A stretch of DNA of 64,000 bases from Mycolicibacterium sp. CBMA 226 (GCF_009729075.1 NZ_VTGY01000013.1:310001-374000); one strand, 5' to 3'; shown: positions 34,266 through 43,660, counted from the first letter of the stretch. Numbers and translations are program-made. Notes: a model not told the origin generated them from the sequence alone.

Positions 34266-35513
34266 TCACATGGCTGGCTGGTGGCGGAAATTGGGCATAA
34301 CCTGAGTGGCGTACGTCTCGAGTTGGTAACGCTGAACGCCGTACCATTCCTCGTGGGGCATCGACTGTATCCACGACTCCGAGATCAGCCAGTCCAGGTC
34401 GCCTTCACCGTACAAATTTGCGACTTCACTGAGCTGCTCGTTTACCTGCTCGGCGGTACCGCACAGCAGCTGGCCCGCTTCATACATCCGGCGAGTGAGC
34501 GCGCGTGCGTCGGGGAAGCGCAGCGGCCGCTCGGGCGGGTCACCCTCGCGGCGGTAGCCCTCGTTGAACCAGAACGGTTGAAATATGTTCTGATACCAAA
34601 ATCCTGACGTTTCAACAGCCAGGTCGAACGCCTCGTCGAACGTGTCGCCCAGCACGACCTTGGCCACCACACCGAAATGCCTACCCAGACGCAGGTCACG
34701 GCCAGCTTCGTTGGCCGAGCGCTGGTAAAGCTTGGCGACTTGCAGTATTCGGTCGCGGCCGCCGGCTGCCACATAAAGCGTGCGTCCGGCCCTCCCGGAA
34801 TCGATGACTGTCTGGTCTGACGTGGTGTTGGGGATGAAGATCTCCGGCGTGCCGAGCGGCTTGGGAGTGATGCCGATCTTGTGGATGGTCCCTTTATCAT
34901 CGACGTCGCCGGGCACGCCGTACTCGCGTGTCCAATCGGCCAACGGCCAATCCGGTATCCCCTCGACGGGGAAGGGGATCTTGTAGTTGGGTCCGTCGTG
35001 GCTGAATGAGTCGTTCGCCCAGGCCATTTCGATTATCGAAAGATATTCGTTGAACTTGGTCCGGTTCGCCTCGTCGGCACCAGGCTGATGGGCGACGATC
35101 TTTTCCTGCTGGGCCAAAATCTGCATCCAGCGCGTCTGGAAGCCTCGGGCAAAAGAGACGCCAAGTCGCCCCGGGAACATATGGGTGAACTGAGCGAGCT
35201 CCTCCGCGACGCGCAGCGGGTCATGCGCGGGAATTACCACCGACATCGGCACGAACGTCATCTGTTTGGTCAGCGCCGCAATTTTGGCGTACATGAGCAA
35301 GTTGCTCGGGATCGATTCTCCGCCTTCATATTGAAAGTGATGTTCGGTGCTGCCGAAGGCGTCGAAGCCAAGCTCGTCAGCCCAAATCGCAAGCTGCTCG
35401 TAGCCCTTGAGCATCTCTTGGTACTTGTCGTTGTTGCGGGACACCGGTCGCAACTTTCTGCGTTCCTCCGGGGTCACCGGTATGGCCGAGCTGGTCATCA
35501 GCATGGTCTTCAT
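34266..35513 (-). CDS. luciferase-like FMN monooxygenase
   Basis: A 415-residue LLM-family protein, longer than F420 types and similar to FMN-dependent alkanal- or limonene-type monooxygenases. Blocks include DELGFDAFGSTEHHFQYEGG (residues about 48-67), MTFVPMSVVIPAHDPLRVAE, FPGRLGVSFARGFQTRWMQI and a SGFWYQNIFQPFWFNEGYRR insert. AGAGG precedes ATG 35513. Divergent from a double-Lrp regulator; an A+T-rich repeat lies between. Two-component FMN monooxygenases need a reductase, not seen adjacent. Confidence 0.88.
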   Translation of the reverse strand: MKTMLMTSSAIPVTPEERRKLRPVSRNNDKYQEMLKGYEQLAIWADELGFDAFGSTEHHFQYEGGESIPSNLLMYAKIAALTKQMTFVPMSVVIPAHDPLRVAEELAQFTHMFPGRLGVSFARGFQTRWMQILAQQEKIVAHQPGADEANRTKFNEYLSIIEMAWANDSFSHDGPNYKIPFPVEGIPDWPLADWTREYGVPGDVDDKGTIHKIGITPKPLGTPEIFIPNTTSDQTVIDSGRAGRTLYVAAGGRDRILQVAKLYQRSANEAGRDLRLGRHFGVVAKVVLGDTFDEAFDLAVETSGFWYQNIFQPFWFNEGYRREGDPPERPLRFPDARALTRRMYEAGQLLCGTAEQVNEQLSEVANLYGEGDLDWLISESWIQSMPHEEWYGVQRYQLETYATQVMPNFRHQPAM

Positions 35514-35536
35514 CTGCGCCTCTCATGGTTTAGTGG

Positions 35537-35547
35537 TAAATTATTTA
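35537..35547. promoter_or_regulatory. A+T-rich inverted repeat between LLM and Lrp-like genes
   Basis: TAAATTATTTA has five-base arms around T, within a locally A+T-rich block (35528-35550). Lrp/AsnC proteins prefer such A+T-rich palindromes. Confidence 0.5.
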
Positions 35548-35611
35548 ACGCTGAATGATGTGACTCAGCTTGTCACCGCAGCGCTGAACACGTCTAGAAG
35601 TCGGACCCCTG

Positions 35612-36685
35612 ATGACGCATACCTCCACAGATCGCCTCCGCGATCACGAACACCTCCAGCTACAGCCCCTGGACCGAAATCTGCTGCGCTGCCTGCAGCT
35701 CGCACCTCGGGGCAACTTTCGCCTCTTCGCCGAGGTTCTAGGCGTCTCCGAGCAGACCATTGGCCGCCGCTACCGTCGAATGCGCGATCGCGGTGTGCTC
35801 CGAGTGACAAGCGTGATCAACGTCGAGGCGCTCGGACAGCCGACCTGGTTGGTGCGCGTAGCGTGCAAACCAGCCGCTGCCACTAATCTGGCTATGGCGC
35901 TGGCCGGGCGCGACGACGTCGGGTGGCTCTCCCTCGCAGGCGGCAGCGAGGTGCTCTGTGAACTCCGGCCAAAGACGTCCGCCGAGCGGGATGACCTGCT
36001 CCTCAACCGACTCCCGGCAAGCCCGTCAGTCGTCAGTGTTCGGACCGTGATGATTCTCAACCGATTCGCTGGTGGCCTTAACGCCCGAGGCTGGGACCTC
36101 GGCGGCTCTTTCGACGCCGACCAAATGGGAACCGCCCTGCAGCTGCGCGAGAACATCCGGTCGGCGGACGAGCCTTCGCTCGAGGAGATGCATACCCTGG
36201 ACTCCGCGGATTGGGCGTTGCTCAAACAGCTCGAGGTCGACGGTCGGTCAACCGTGGCGCAACTTTCCCAGGCGTCGGGGCTAGCCCCCACAACCGCCGC
36301 CCGGCGGCTTATCTGGTTCCTGAAGTCGGGCATCGCCAGTATGGACGTTGACATCGCGCCGAATACGCTGGCTCGTCCCGTCCTGGCGTTGCTTTGGATG
36401 GATGCACCGTCGGCGCGCCTCGACGCATCTGGTCGGGCGCTCGCAACGTTTCCGGAGGTAACCTTCGTCGCCGCGGTGTCAGGTCCGCATAACCTCGTCG
36501 CCTCGGTCGCTTGCCGCAGCCATAGCCACCTCTACCAGTTCCTCACCGCCGGCCTAAGCCAGATTCACGGGCTCACAACGGCCGAGGTCGTTGCCGGGAT
36601 CGCTATGGTCAAGGCATCCACAACGCTGATCGACCAACGCCCTCGGACACAAGGTCGCGCCAACCAGGACCGAGTGCCGCGATGA
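35612..36685 (+). CDS. double-domain Lrp/AsnC regulator
   Basis: A 357-residue regulator made of two AsnC units. The first HTH is LQPLDRNLLRCLQLAPRGNF with RLFAEVLGVSEQTIGRRYRR; the second is LDSADWALLKQLEVDGRSTV with AQLSQASGLAPTTAARRLIW. A RAM-like domain follows each. Usual Lrp proteins are half this length, so one chain may act like a covalent dimer. Divergent from the LLM monooxygenase. Its stop overlaps the start of a MarR gene (ATGA), so two regulators of different families are made together. Confidence 0.88.
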   Translation: MTHTSTDRLRDHEHLQLQPLDRNLLRCLQLAPRGNFRLFAEVLGVSEQTIGRRYRRMRDRGVLRVTSVINVEALGQPTWLVRVACKPAAATNLAMALAGRDDVGWLSLAGGSEVLCELRPKTSAERDDLLLNRLPASPSVVSVRTVMILNRFAGGLNARGWDLGGSFDADQMGTALQLRENIRSADEPSLEEMHTLDSADWALLKQLEVDGRSTVAQLSQASGLAPTTAARRLIWFLKSGIASMDVDIAPNTLARPVLALLWMDAPSARLDASGRALATFPEVTFVAAVSGPHNLVASVACRSHSHLYQFLTAGLSQIHGLTTAEVVAGIAMVKASTTLIDQRPRTQGRANQDRVPR

Positions 36686-37218
36686 ATAGGAAATCATCAC
36701 AGCGGAGCCTGGCCGACAGGGTCGACTACATATTGGACTTTCTGCACGACCGCAACCCTTCTGACGACTTGTCGGCGAAGGCCGTTGCGATGCGCCTCAC
36801 CCGCGCCGGGCACTGGCTAGAGATCCAGCTCAAACGGCGCCTCGGCGCGCTGGGCATCGACCTGTGGGAGCTGGAAATCCTCGCGACCCTGTCCCGTTTG
36901 AATGGGTCGACTTCGATCGGGCGGCTGCAAGATGCCGCCCAAGTGACCGCTGGCGCCATAACCAGCCGGGTCGCGCGTCTTGAGGATAAAGGTTTCCTCA
37001 CCCGCACGATCGATACGGCCGACCGACGCCAGGTCCGCGTCGAACTCACCACAGCCGGGTGGACGAGGGCCGCGAAGGTCATCGTCGCGAACGATGAGGC
37101 TCAACGAGATGCATTGTCGCACATCGACGCTCGGCTCATTATGCGCCTCAGTAACGACCTGCGCGAATTCCTGCTTAGCGCAGAAGGCGCCGGGCAACCC
37201 GACCCGTCAACCGAGTAA
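36682..37218 (+). CDS. MarR-family regulator, coupled to Lrp-like gene
   Basis: A 178-residue MarR protein: LADRVDYILDFLHDRNPSDD lead, IDLWELEILATLSRLNGSTS, TSIGRLQDAAQVTAGAITSR (recognition helix), and the wing DTADRRQVRVELTTAG. Starts at the ATGA overlap with the double-Lrp gene. Co-transcription of an Lrp-like and a MarR-like regulator is unusual and suggests combined control of the divergent LLM monooxygenase. Confidence 0.88.
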   Translation: MNRKSSQRSLADRVDYILDFLHDRNPSDDLSAKAVAMRLTRAGHWLEIQLKRRLGALGIDLWELEILATLSRLNGSTSIGRLQDAAQVTAGAITSRVARLEDKGFLTRTIDTADRRQVRVELTTAGWTRAAKVIVANDEAQRDALSHIDARLIMRLSNDLREFLLSAEGAGQPDPSTE

Positions 37219-37639
37219 CCCCCCTTGTGGGAACATCGCCTCGCCACGGTTGGCACGGGCCGGACCCAACGTCTCGACAGGGTCTTCATGAACAATGATC
37301 AACCGTTGCCATCACGGACTACGCTCGCGACCAGATCGGGAAGCGCACCGGTCACACGAAACGAGGTGTGCATCAGACCCGGGCTTCACGGGGCACCATC
37401 CGTTGAGCACGACCAGCGAAACGTTCTCCCCAAACCCAATGGCTTCAATGGCTACGGGTTCCTGCTTGTAGAGACGGTACAGGTTGACCGTCGCCATGGT
37501 GCTCACGCTACGACCGCCACAACTGACACGCGTGCGAATACGAAAACACCACCACCGACACATCGCGTACGCCGACAGAGCGGCGAATACTTGCCCTTAG
37601 CGCAGCCAACTCACGATTCGTGACGACGCTCCAAGCTTG
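37219..37639. other. 421-base intergenic region
   Basis: No convincing gene. A minus-strand frame from 37497 (MATVNLYRLYKQEPVAIEAI) reads like protein for about 40 codons but has weak codon bias and no family match. Confidence 0.45.
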
Positions 37640-38288
37640 TCAGTGCGGCGACGGTTTGGTCCAGAAATATGGCGATGTTGGTGGGTCCCAGGCCGTCAGG
37701 GACAGGGGTGATGAGGCAGGCTCGGCCTCGGTGTGGCAGCCCACGTCGCCGATGTTGCCGGGGTTGTAGCCGTTGGCTGGTCTGAGCGCGGAGGTCGCGG
37801 CGGCGGCGAGCAGGTCGGCACACTGAGCGTCGCAGTGCCGGACCGATGCGAGGTCCCCGAGGTCGAGGGTGACCGGTGGATGCGCGGATACGTGGGTGAT
37901 CCACGAATTCGGCTGGAAATCATGGGTTCTGCTGGCGAACGTCTGGAGCGCAGTGGGGATGTCGGTGATTGTCGGCACCTGGCGCAGATACTCGGGCGGC
38001 GCGGTGAGCCGGCCGGCGAATCCGAGTTGCCACCCCTCGATCATGGCCAGCGCGAACGCCCAGGCAAATGCGGTGGTCCAAGTGACGAACAGCAATGGCC
38101 GCCAGTCCAGCCGCGCCGCCACCTGCTGCCCCCAAAAAAGGCACCACGATACCGATCGCCGGTATCGTGCCCCAGCCGACGTTGGCGTCCAGCCAGCCGA
38201 AAATCGTTGCGGCGTTTACGAAGTCATGAATCCGCCGCGCGGTGCTGTTGATCAGTGGGGTGACGATGTCCAAGTGCAGTTGGGGCAC
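37640..38288 (-). pseudogene. frameshifted and truncated polytopic membrane protein
   Basis: The N-terminal part (from 38288) reads NAATIFGWLDANVGWGTIPA then IGIVVPFLG. The next part, in another frame, continues as ARLDWRPLLFVTWTTAFAWA, EGWQLGFAG, PPEYLRQVPTITDIPTALQT and PNSWITHVSAHPP. These resemble one large actinobacterial integral membrane protein of unknown function. The frame change falls at a C5A6 homopolymer run (38129-38139), so a single-base slip is the likely cause. After SAHPP the membrane sequence stops, so most of the C-terminal half is missing. A sequencing error could explain the frameshift but not the truncation. Confidence 0.72.
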
Positions 38289-38555
38289 AACGACCGCGAC
38301 AGCGACGAGAATCGCGCCGACCGCAGCCGTAAAAGGTCCGTGCGATTGCTCTGCACCCGGCCAGCCTATTTGCCGACAACAGTTTCGACTACTGACGATT
38401 CGATGACATCGGCTGTCGCGACATTACCGATTCCTGACGTCAGCACCGGGACCATTGCACTCCAACTGACCCCGTGAGGTGATTGTCAGTACCACAGCAG
38501 GGTTCCCAATCACCCAATGATTTCCACGCACAAACATTGAACAGGACGCACTTAG

Positions 38556-38843
38556 ATGAAGAGATCACTCGGCACCGCCGTCACTCTTGCGGGCCTGCTG
38601 GCCGGGGCGGCCACCGCTCTGGCAAGCACGGCCGGAGCTGCGACGCCAAGTGCCGGCTCGCGGGCCGACGACGCCATCAAAGGCCTCAGCAGCCAGGGCT
38701 ACACCGTGCAATTGAGCGGCACGGCCAGCGCGCCGCTGTCCCAGTGCACAATCGCCAACATCAAGACACTCGCGGGCGGCCCGGACGCAACCGGTGCGTC
38801 CCCAAACGCCTACGTGGACGTAGCCTGTCCCACCGGCTGCTGA
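38556..38843 (+). CDS. small secreted protein, tandem duplicate 1
   Basis: A 95-residue protein with a signal peptide (MKRSLGTAVTLAGLLAGAAT, cleavage near AGAATP). The mature 65 residues run DDAIKGLSSQGYTVQLSGTA, SAPLSQCTIANI and AYVDVACPTGC. Two conserved cysteines probably pair. The next gene (38972-39292) shares the same plan (ADxAIxxLxxxGY, PLSxC, VDVxCP), so the two are a tandem duplication of a mycobacterial secreted family of unknown function. Confidence 0.78.
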   Translation: MKRSLGTAVTLAGLLAGAATALASTAGAATPSAGSRADDAIKGLSSQGYTVQLSGTASAPLSQCTIANIKTLAGGPDATGASPNAYVDVACPTGC

Positions 38844-38971
38844 GCAGCATCGCTGTCGGGCTGCGGAATTCCCTGTCCGGCAACAGCTGCCAACGCCGAC
38901 GAACTGCCAGCAGACACCATGAGCCCAGACCGCCATGTGCGCGTCGAGGCCAACAACCACCAGGACCGCCA

Positions 38972-39292
38972 ATGAAATCACTCCGCCTCAAGGGGGCCGG
39001 CGCGGGCCTCGTCCAGATCGGTGCTGTCGTCGCAGCCATGTCCTTTCTCGGCGCGCCGAGTGCCGCAGCGGACCCGATCATCCCGCGCCCCGGAGACGCC
39101 TCCGCCGAGGACACCATCAACGCGCTCGAAGCCAACGGGTATGACACCGAGGTCCAGTACCTGGCGGGGCCGCCGAACGTGCCGCTGTCGGCATGCAAGG
39201 TCACCGCCATCCACAACCCCGACGGTGCTACGGCCGGCCCCGGCCGACTGTCGACGGTCTTCGTTGACGTGTCGTGCCCGAATGCCAAATAG
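38972..39292 (+). CDS. small secreted protein, tandem duplicate 2
   Basis: A 106-residue protein with signal peptide (KGAGAGLVQIGAVVAAMSFL, cleavage near AAADP). The mature part has AEDTINALEANGYDTEVQYL, NVPLSACKVTAIHNPDG and STVFVDVSCPNAK, matching its neighbour at 38556. AGGA precedes ATG 38972; 128 bases separate the two genes, so they may be co-transcribed or separately driven. Confidence 0.8.
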   Translation: MKSLRLKGAGAGLVQIGAVVAAMSFLGAPSAAADPIIPRPGDASAEDTINALEANGYDTEVQYLAGPPNVPLSACKVTAIHNPDGATAGPGRLSTVFVDVSCPNAK

Positions 39293-39567
39293 TTCGGGGG
39301 ATCATCGTCAACCGGATTTCCTGGTGGCCGGTCGAGCAGCACAGGTTGCCCAGCGATCCCGGAACTTTCAGTTCAGGGATTCGATTCGGAGGTCTTTGCC
39401 GGCCGAAACGAACCCTTCCGCTGACCGCGGCTGCACGACGATCTGGTCGAGCACACTTTCACCGCGGACGCACCGAATCTGTCACGTATCGGTGCAGCGG
39501 GCTCTCACCCTTCATCGAATAGACCGTTTTGCACCGCTAGTCACTCCGGGTGGTCCGGTGGTCCGCT

Positions 39568-40176
39568 TTAGCGCGGACCGTTCTGGTTGCGGACTCGTTG
39601 GTAGTGGCGGGCCGCACGCGCACGGTTGCCGCAGGCTTCGGAGCACCATTCGCGGCGCTGGTGCGACTTGACGAAGTACAAGACACAGCCGGGGGCGTTG
39701 CAGGCGCGCAAGTTGATCGCTGCTGGGCCAGTCAGCAGTTCGATCGCCTCGTGCCCGAGCGCGGCGAGCGCGCTTCGGGCGGGCGACACGTGCGGTCTGG
39801 TGACCGCCCGCAACTGGCCGTCGATAACTCGCAGCTCAGTGTGCGGTCGGTCGGTGGTCAGCGCGTTGACCGCGTCGATCGCGTCGCCGACTTCTGTGAC
39901 AGGTGACTGCGCATTCGGGCGCAGGTCGGCGGTGCTGTACGCCGCTAACCGGCGGAGGCTGTCACGTAACTGCAGCGCGTCGTTGAGCTCGTCCTGACTC
40001 GGCTTGCTTTTCGACCGGACGGCGCCGTAGTCGGTGACAGTGGCCAGCCAATCATGCAGTGCCGCAGCGTCAGTCAGCTCGTCGTGAACACCGCTGGTGT
40101 CCGCCCAGATGGTGTTCATCAGGCGAACCGGCGCTGGCTCCTCGGGCAGTAGCCATGCGGGCGTCCCCGTCGTCAC
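39568..40176 (-). CDS. CGNR zinc-finger regulator (ABATE domain)
   Basis: A 202-residue protein. The N-terminal ABATE-type domain spans to about residue 145. The C-terminal CGNR zinc finger is RACNAPGCVLYFVKSHQRRE then WCSEACGNRARAARHYQ, with Cys-x4-Cys and Cys-x3-Cys zinc ligands. Such proteins are stress-linked, presumably DNA-binding regulators. GTG start. Divergent from the second AhpD-like gene with a perfect inverted repeat between, so that gene is the likely target. Confidence 0.88.
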   Translation of the reverse strand: MTTGTPAWLLPEEPAPVRLMNTIWADTSGVHDELTDAAALHDWLATVTDYGAVRSKSKPSQDELNDALQLRDSLRRLAAYSTADLRPNAQSPVTEVGDAIDAVNALTTDRPHTELRVIDGQLRAVTRPHVSPARSALAALGHEAIELLTGPAAINLRACNAPGCVLYFVKSHQRREWCSEACGNRARAARHYQRVRNQNGPR

Positions 40177-40232
40177 ACTTCGAAACTATCACGGCGAATG
40201 CCCTTGTATCCGTTAGAGTGCCATGATAGTAA

Positions 40233-40265
40233 TTCTAATGGAAAAAACCGATCAATCCATTAGAA
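40233..40265. promoter_or_regulatory. inverted repeat between CGNR gene and AhpD-like gene
   Basis: TTCTAATGG (40233-40241) and CCATTAGAA (40257-40265) are perfect nine-base arms 15 bases apart in an A+T-rich gap. A related ATCCGTTAGAG lies nearby (40208-40218). Likely CGNR-protein binding site. Confidence 0.65.
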
Positions 40266-40293
40266 CGGATTGGTCGAGGAAAGGAATCCCCGA

Positions 40294-40830
40294 ATGACCA
40301 ACTTCGTTCCCGTCGAACCTGAGGCCGCCACCGGCAAAGCTGCTGACCTGCTCGCGCAAGTACAGAAATCGCTGGGACTGCTGCCCAACATGACCAAGGT
40401 GATGGCCAACAGCCCCGCCCTATTGCAGGGCTACCTGGCGCTGTCGGGCGCCGTCGCCGGCGGTGTGCTGTCTCCCGCAGTGCGCGAACGGCTGGCGATC
40501 GCCACTGCTCAACTGAACGGCTGCGAGTACTGCCTGTCGGCGCACACCTACATCGGCGCCAATATCGCCAAGGTTGATGCCGTTGAGCTCGACAATGCGC
40601 GTCGGGCCGAATCGAGTGATGTCCATGTGGCCGCGCTGCTCAAACTGTCCAACGCCATCGCCGAAACCGCCGGGGACGTCGACGCCGCCGACCTCAATAC
40701 CGCCCGCGAAGCTGGGGTGACCGACGAAGAAATCGGCGAGCTCGTCGCCAATGTCGCGCTGAACATCCTCACCAACTACTTCAATGTCTTGGCCCATGTC
40801 GACAACGACTGGCCCCTTGTGTCGATTTGA
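40294..40830 (+). CDS. carboxymuconolactone decarboxylase/AhpD-like protein, paralogue 2
   Basis: A 178-residue protein of exactly the same length as the gene at 32338-32874 and highly similar along its length: EPEAATGKAADLLAQVQKSL, the redox motif CEYCLSAHTYIG, and IGELVANVALNILTNYFNVL. AGGAAAGGAA precedes ATG 40294. The two copies differ in regulation: this one faces a CGNR regulator, the other follows a nitroreductase. Confidence 0.9.
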   Translation: MTNFVPVEPEAATGKAADLLAQVQKSLGLLPNMTKVMANSPALLQGYLALSGAVAGGVLSPAVRERLAIATAQLNGCEYCLSAHTYIGANIAKVDAVELDNARRAESSDVHVAALLKLSNAIAETAGDVDAADLNTAREAGVTDEEIGELVANVALNILTNYFNVLAHVDNDWPLVSI

Positions 40831-41061
40831 GCTCCACCGCCCCTCGACCATGAGAGACCAGCGTCAGATCGTCACTGCGGGATTCCACAGCGACGAGCCA
40901 ACGGCCCAACAACACCCCGGAAACAGGGGCCTATGGCGCAGATTCGCATCAACAAGCTCGTCCATGCCGAGTAGCTCAAATGCCGCAATATCCATGGCGG
41001 TGCGTTGTTTAACAAGGCTATTGACCGACCATGCCAGACCCGACACCGCCGGGGAGACACC

Positions 41062-41529
41062 TTGTCCGACCACCGCCCACCCCTGCCGCCGTTCGACCTC
41101 GGCGGCGCCATCCAGAAAGTCCAGGCAGCCGAAGACGCCTGGAACACCCGCGATCCCCACCGCGTCAGCCTGGCCTACACGACCGACTCCGCCTGGCGCA
41201 ACCGCGACCAATTCCTCACCGGACGCACAGCAATCGTGGAATTCCTCACCGCCAAATGGGAACACGAACTCGACTACGTGCTCCGCAAAAGCCTGTGGGG
41301 ATTCCGCGACAACCGCATCGCCGTGCGCTTCCAATACGAATGGCACGATACCGCCGGACAGTGGTATCGCAGCTACGGCAACGAACTCTGGGAATTCGAC
41401 GACCACGGCCTCATGCGGCGCCGCGAAGCCAGCATCAACGACACCACCATCGCCCAAACCGACCGCCGCTACTTCGGACCCCGACCCGACAACGAACGAG
41501 GGCCAGGCCACGACATCCCCCTTCGCTAA
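41062..41529 (+). CDS. DUF1348 (SnoaL/NTF2-like) protein
   Basis: A 155-residue NTF2-fold protein of DUF1348. Family words: [78 protein letters not shown]. These proteins are cytosolic, small and of unknown reaction. TTG 41062 is the likely start: GGGGAGA (41051-41057) is well placed before it, and it gives the usual N-terminus. Isolated between the AhpD-like and cyanase genes. Confidence 0.85.
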   Translation: MSDHRPPLPPFDLGGAIQKVQAAEDAWNTRDPHRVSLAYTTDSAWRNRDQFLTGRTAIVEFLTAKWEHELDYVLRKSLWGFRDNRIAVRFQYEWHDTAGQWYRSYGNELWEFDDHGLMRRREASINDTTIAQTDRRYFGPRPDNERGPGHDIPLR

Positions 41530-41962
41530 CACCACTCGTCCACGCGGCGGGTCCCGCCTACCGAGCCACAAAGCCTCAATGCGGTGCTTCCCGCTGATGT
41601 CGTTAACGAGGTGACTGTCGGCGCGGGTCGGGGCTCACGCGCGGTCGCCGGTCGCGCATCTACCGACGGATTCAGCGGACGTTCGGGTCGTGGCGGGCCG
41701 GACGTCGGCTGGTCGCCATCGACAGGACCGGTGAGGATATGCCCAACATGCCGGCGAACTCCGATTCCCTCGACGCCGAGCATCGATCGGGGGGACGAAT
41801 CAGCGTTCCCGCAAGCCAAGCTGCTCGCCCCGGCCGAGCATCTGCAGCCCAGGATGTTGGTACTGGCCGACCGCTGTCGGCTTGCCCCCGCCCGCCCATC
41901 CATCCACTCGTCACCCACCTCGTGTCCGCAAGAGGGCTCCCACAAGAAAGAACAACGAAATC
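41530..41962. other. 433-base upstream region of cynS
   Basis: No gene. Frames are Arg/Pro-rich shadows. I see no cyanate-regulator (CynR) gene adjacent. Confidence 0.4.
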
Positions 41963-42433
41963 ATGATCCACGCCCAGTTCGACCCCACCGCCCGTCAACT
42001 CCTCGCCGCCACGGCCGTTGAGGCCAAGACTCGCAAAGACCTCTCGTGGCAGCAGATCGCCGACGCCGCAGAGCTATCGGTGGCCTTCACCACCGCAGCG
42101 ATCCTCGGCCAACACGCGCTGCCGAAGCAATCGGCTGAAGCGGTCGGCGCACTGCTGGGTTTGGATGCCGACGCGGTCACGCTGCTGCAGACCATCCCGA
42201 CCCGCGGCTCCATCCCCGGCGGCGTGCCCACCGACCCGACCATCTACCGCTTCTACGAGATCCTTCAGGTCTACGGCACCACTCTGAAAGCTCTCGTGCA
42301 CGAGCAGTTCGGCGACGGCATCATCTCCGCCATCAACTTCCGGCTGGACGTGAAAAAGGTCGCGGACCCCGATGGTGGCGAACGCGCCGTCATCACGCTG
42401 GACGGCAAGTATTTGCCGAATGTGCCCTTCTGA
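41963..42433 (+). CDS. cynS: cyanate hydratase (cyanase)
   Basis: A 156-residue cyanase that converts cyanate and bicarbonate to ammonia and carbon dioxide; decameric and cytosolic. The N-terminal helix bundle contains [20 protein letters not shown]. The catalytic triad falls at the family numbering: Arg96 and Glu99 in [12 protein letters not shown] and Ser122 in [14 protein letters not shown]. Length equals E. coli CynS. ATG 41963 was chosen over an earlier in-frame start for this reason. Adds a nitrogen-salvage function to the window. Confidence 0.95.
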   Translation: MIHAQFDPTARQLLAATAVEAKTRKDLSWQQIADAAELSVAFTTAAILGQHALPKQSAEAVGALLGLDADAVTLLQTIPTRGSIPGGVPTDPTIYRFYEILQVYGTTLKALVHEQFGDGIISAINFRLDVKKVADPDGGERAVITLDGKYLPNVPF

Positions 42434-42808
42434 CATCTGCAGCAACTGCGTGAGCCTCAATACCGTTCAGCCAAGGTTTGCATGGTGTCGTTCGTATGCC
42501 TGCCTCGGAATGGTTGGCGGAAATGAGTTGCTGTCTACGCCAATCCGCCAAAGCGCGCAGATGAACCACTTGTCGAAAAAGCCGGTCTGCCGTGCGGCCG
42601 GCACTGCTATGGCCCACACCTGGTCGCGTCGGTACGTGCCGGCGCGATCTTCCGCAAAGGCAAACGGCTCGAACGGCCCGTCGACATCACCCCACCCGAA
42701 CCGGCAGGCGGTACCGCCGCCACGACCGAATCGGAGGTCGCCTGAAACACAGCCCAATCCACAGCAATTGACGATTCCTTGACTCCGGAGTCGAGAAGCG
42801 GCCCACGG
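42434..42808. other. 375-base intergenic region
   Basis: A plus-strand open frame at 42527-42745 has orderly composition (CYGPHLVASVRAGAIFRKGK near its middle) but no start codon with a binding site. Possibly a gene relic. Confidence 0.45.
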
Positions 42809-43573
42809 CTAACCGTGGCCGACCGCGACGAGCACCGGCATGTCGCGATACAGCTGGGGAAACAGTCTTTTGAGATCCGCAAGTTTGGGCCTGTCGTACA
42901 TGGCGATATACGGATAATCAGGGTTCGATTCTAAAAAGTTCTGATGGTAGGCCTCCGCCGGATAGAAGGCCGTCTTTGCCGTGACTGTCGTGACGATCGG
43001 GTCGGGGAAAGCCTTTGCCTCGTCGAGTTGGGTGATATAGGACTGAGCGATCCGCTGTTGGTCGGCGTTCTGGGCAAAGACCGTTGAGCGGTACTGAGTG
43101 CCCTCGTCGGGTCCTTGCCGGTTCAGTTGCGTCGGGTCTTCGACGAGGGTGAATAACACGTTCAAGAGTTGGCCGAACGTCACCTGCGTGGGGTCGTAGG
43201 TGATGCGTACCGATTCAGCGTGACCGGTGCTGCCGGTACTCACGTCGTCGTAGTGCGCGGTGGCCGCGTCGCCTCCCGCATAACCCGATTCAGCGTTTAT
43301 CACGCCTTTAACGTGCTGGAACACCCCCTGCACGCCCCAGAAGCAACCCCCCGCGAAAACAGCCGTCTCCGGCCGCGAGGACGCCACGATCGTCTCGTCG
43401 TAGCGAGGATCGGGCAGCTTGCCGGTGGCCGCGGCGCTGCTCCACGGCGCCATGACGGACACCCCGGTGAGCACCGTCGCGCCCATCAGGCCCAGGATCA
43501 GAAGTACCGTCATCAATACGACGCGACTGCGTGTGTGGTCAATAGGCACTCGGGCCCCCTCTGCTAGGGACAT
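42809..43573 (-). CDS. msrA: membrane-anchored peptide methionine sulfoxide reductase A
   Basis: A 254-residue MsrA with an N-terminal signal anchor (RVVLMTVLLILGLMGATVL, residues 18-36), so it works outside the cytosol. The catalytic motif is AVFAGGCFWGVQGVF. Family blocks YAGGDAATAHYDDVSTGSTGHAESVRI and AFYPAEAYHQNFLESNPDYPY follow. It reduces methionine-S-sulfoxide in exported proteins. Divergent from an exported MsrB gene. Mycobacterial cytosolic MsrA lacks this anchor. Confidence 0.9.
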   Translation of the reverse strand: MSLAEGARVPIDHTRSRVVLMTVLLILGLMGATVLTGVSVMAPWSSAAATGKLPDPRYDETIVASSRPETAVFAGGCFWGVQGVFQHVKGVINAESGYAGGDAATAHYDDVSTGSTGHAESVRITYDPTQVTFGQLLNVLFTLVEDPTQLNRQGPDEGTQYRSTVFAQNADQQRIAQSYITQLDEAKAFPDPIVTTVTAKTAFYPAEAYHQNFLESNPDYPYIAMYDRPKLADLKRLFPQLYRDMPVLVAVGHG

Positions 43574-43642
43574 ATTGCGTCGTCATCCATCCTCGGCCCA
43601 GAACCCAGCGCTGGGGTCAGATCAACGGCCGCCGTTAGTGTT

Positions 43643-43660
43643 TGGTCACAAAAATGACCA
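43643..43660. promoter_or_regulatory. inverted repeat between msrA and msrB
   Basis: TGGTCACAAAAATGACCA has perfect six-base arms around CAAAAA. A further TGACCA-like half (TGCTGACCAG) lies to its right. Shared control of the two divergent repair genes is likely. Confidence 0.5.

Noticed and set aside
37312..37497. Small minus-strand frame MATVNLYRLYKQ
   Set aside because: Weak third-position GC bias and no binding site.
42527..42745. Orderly open frame between cynS and msrA
   Set aside because: No start codon with a binding site and no recognisable family; possible relic only.
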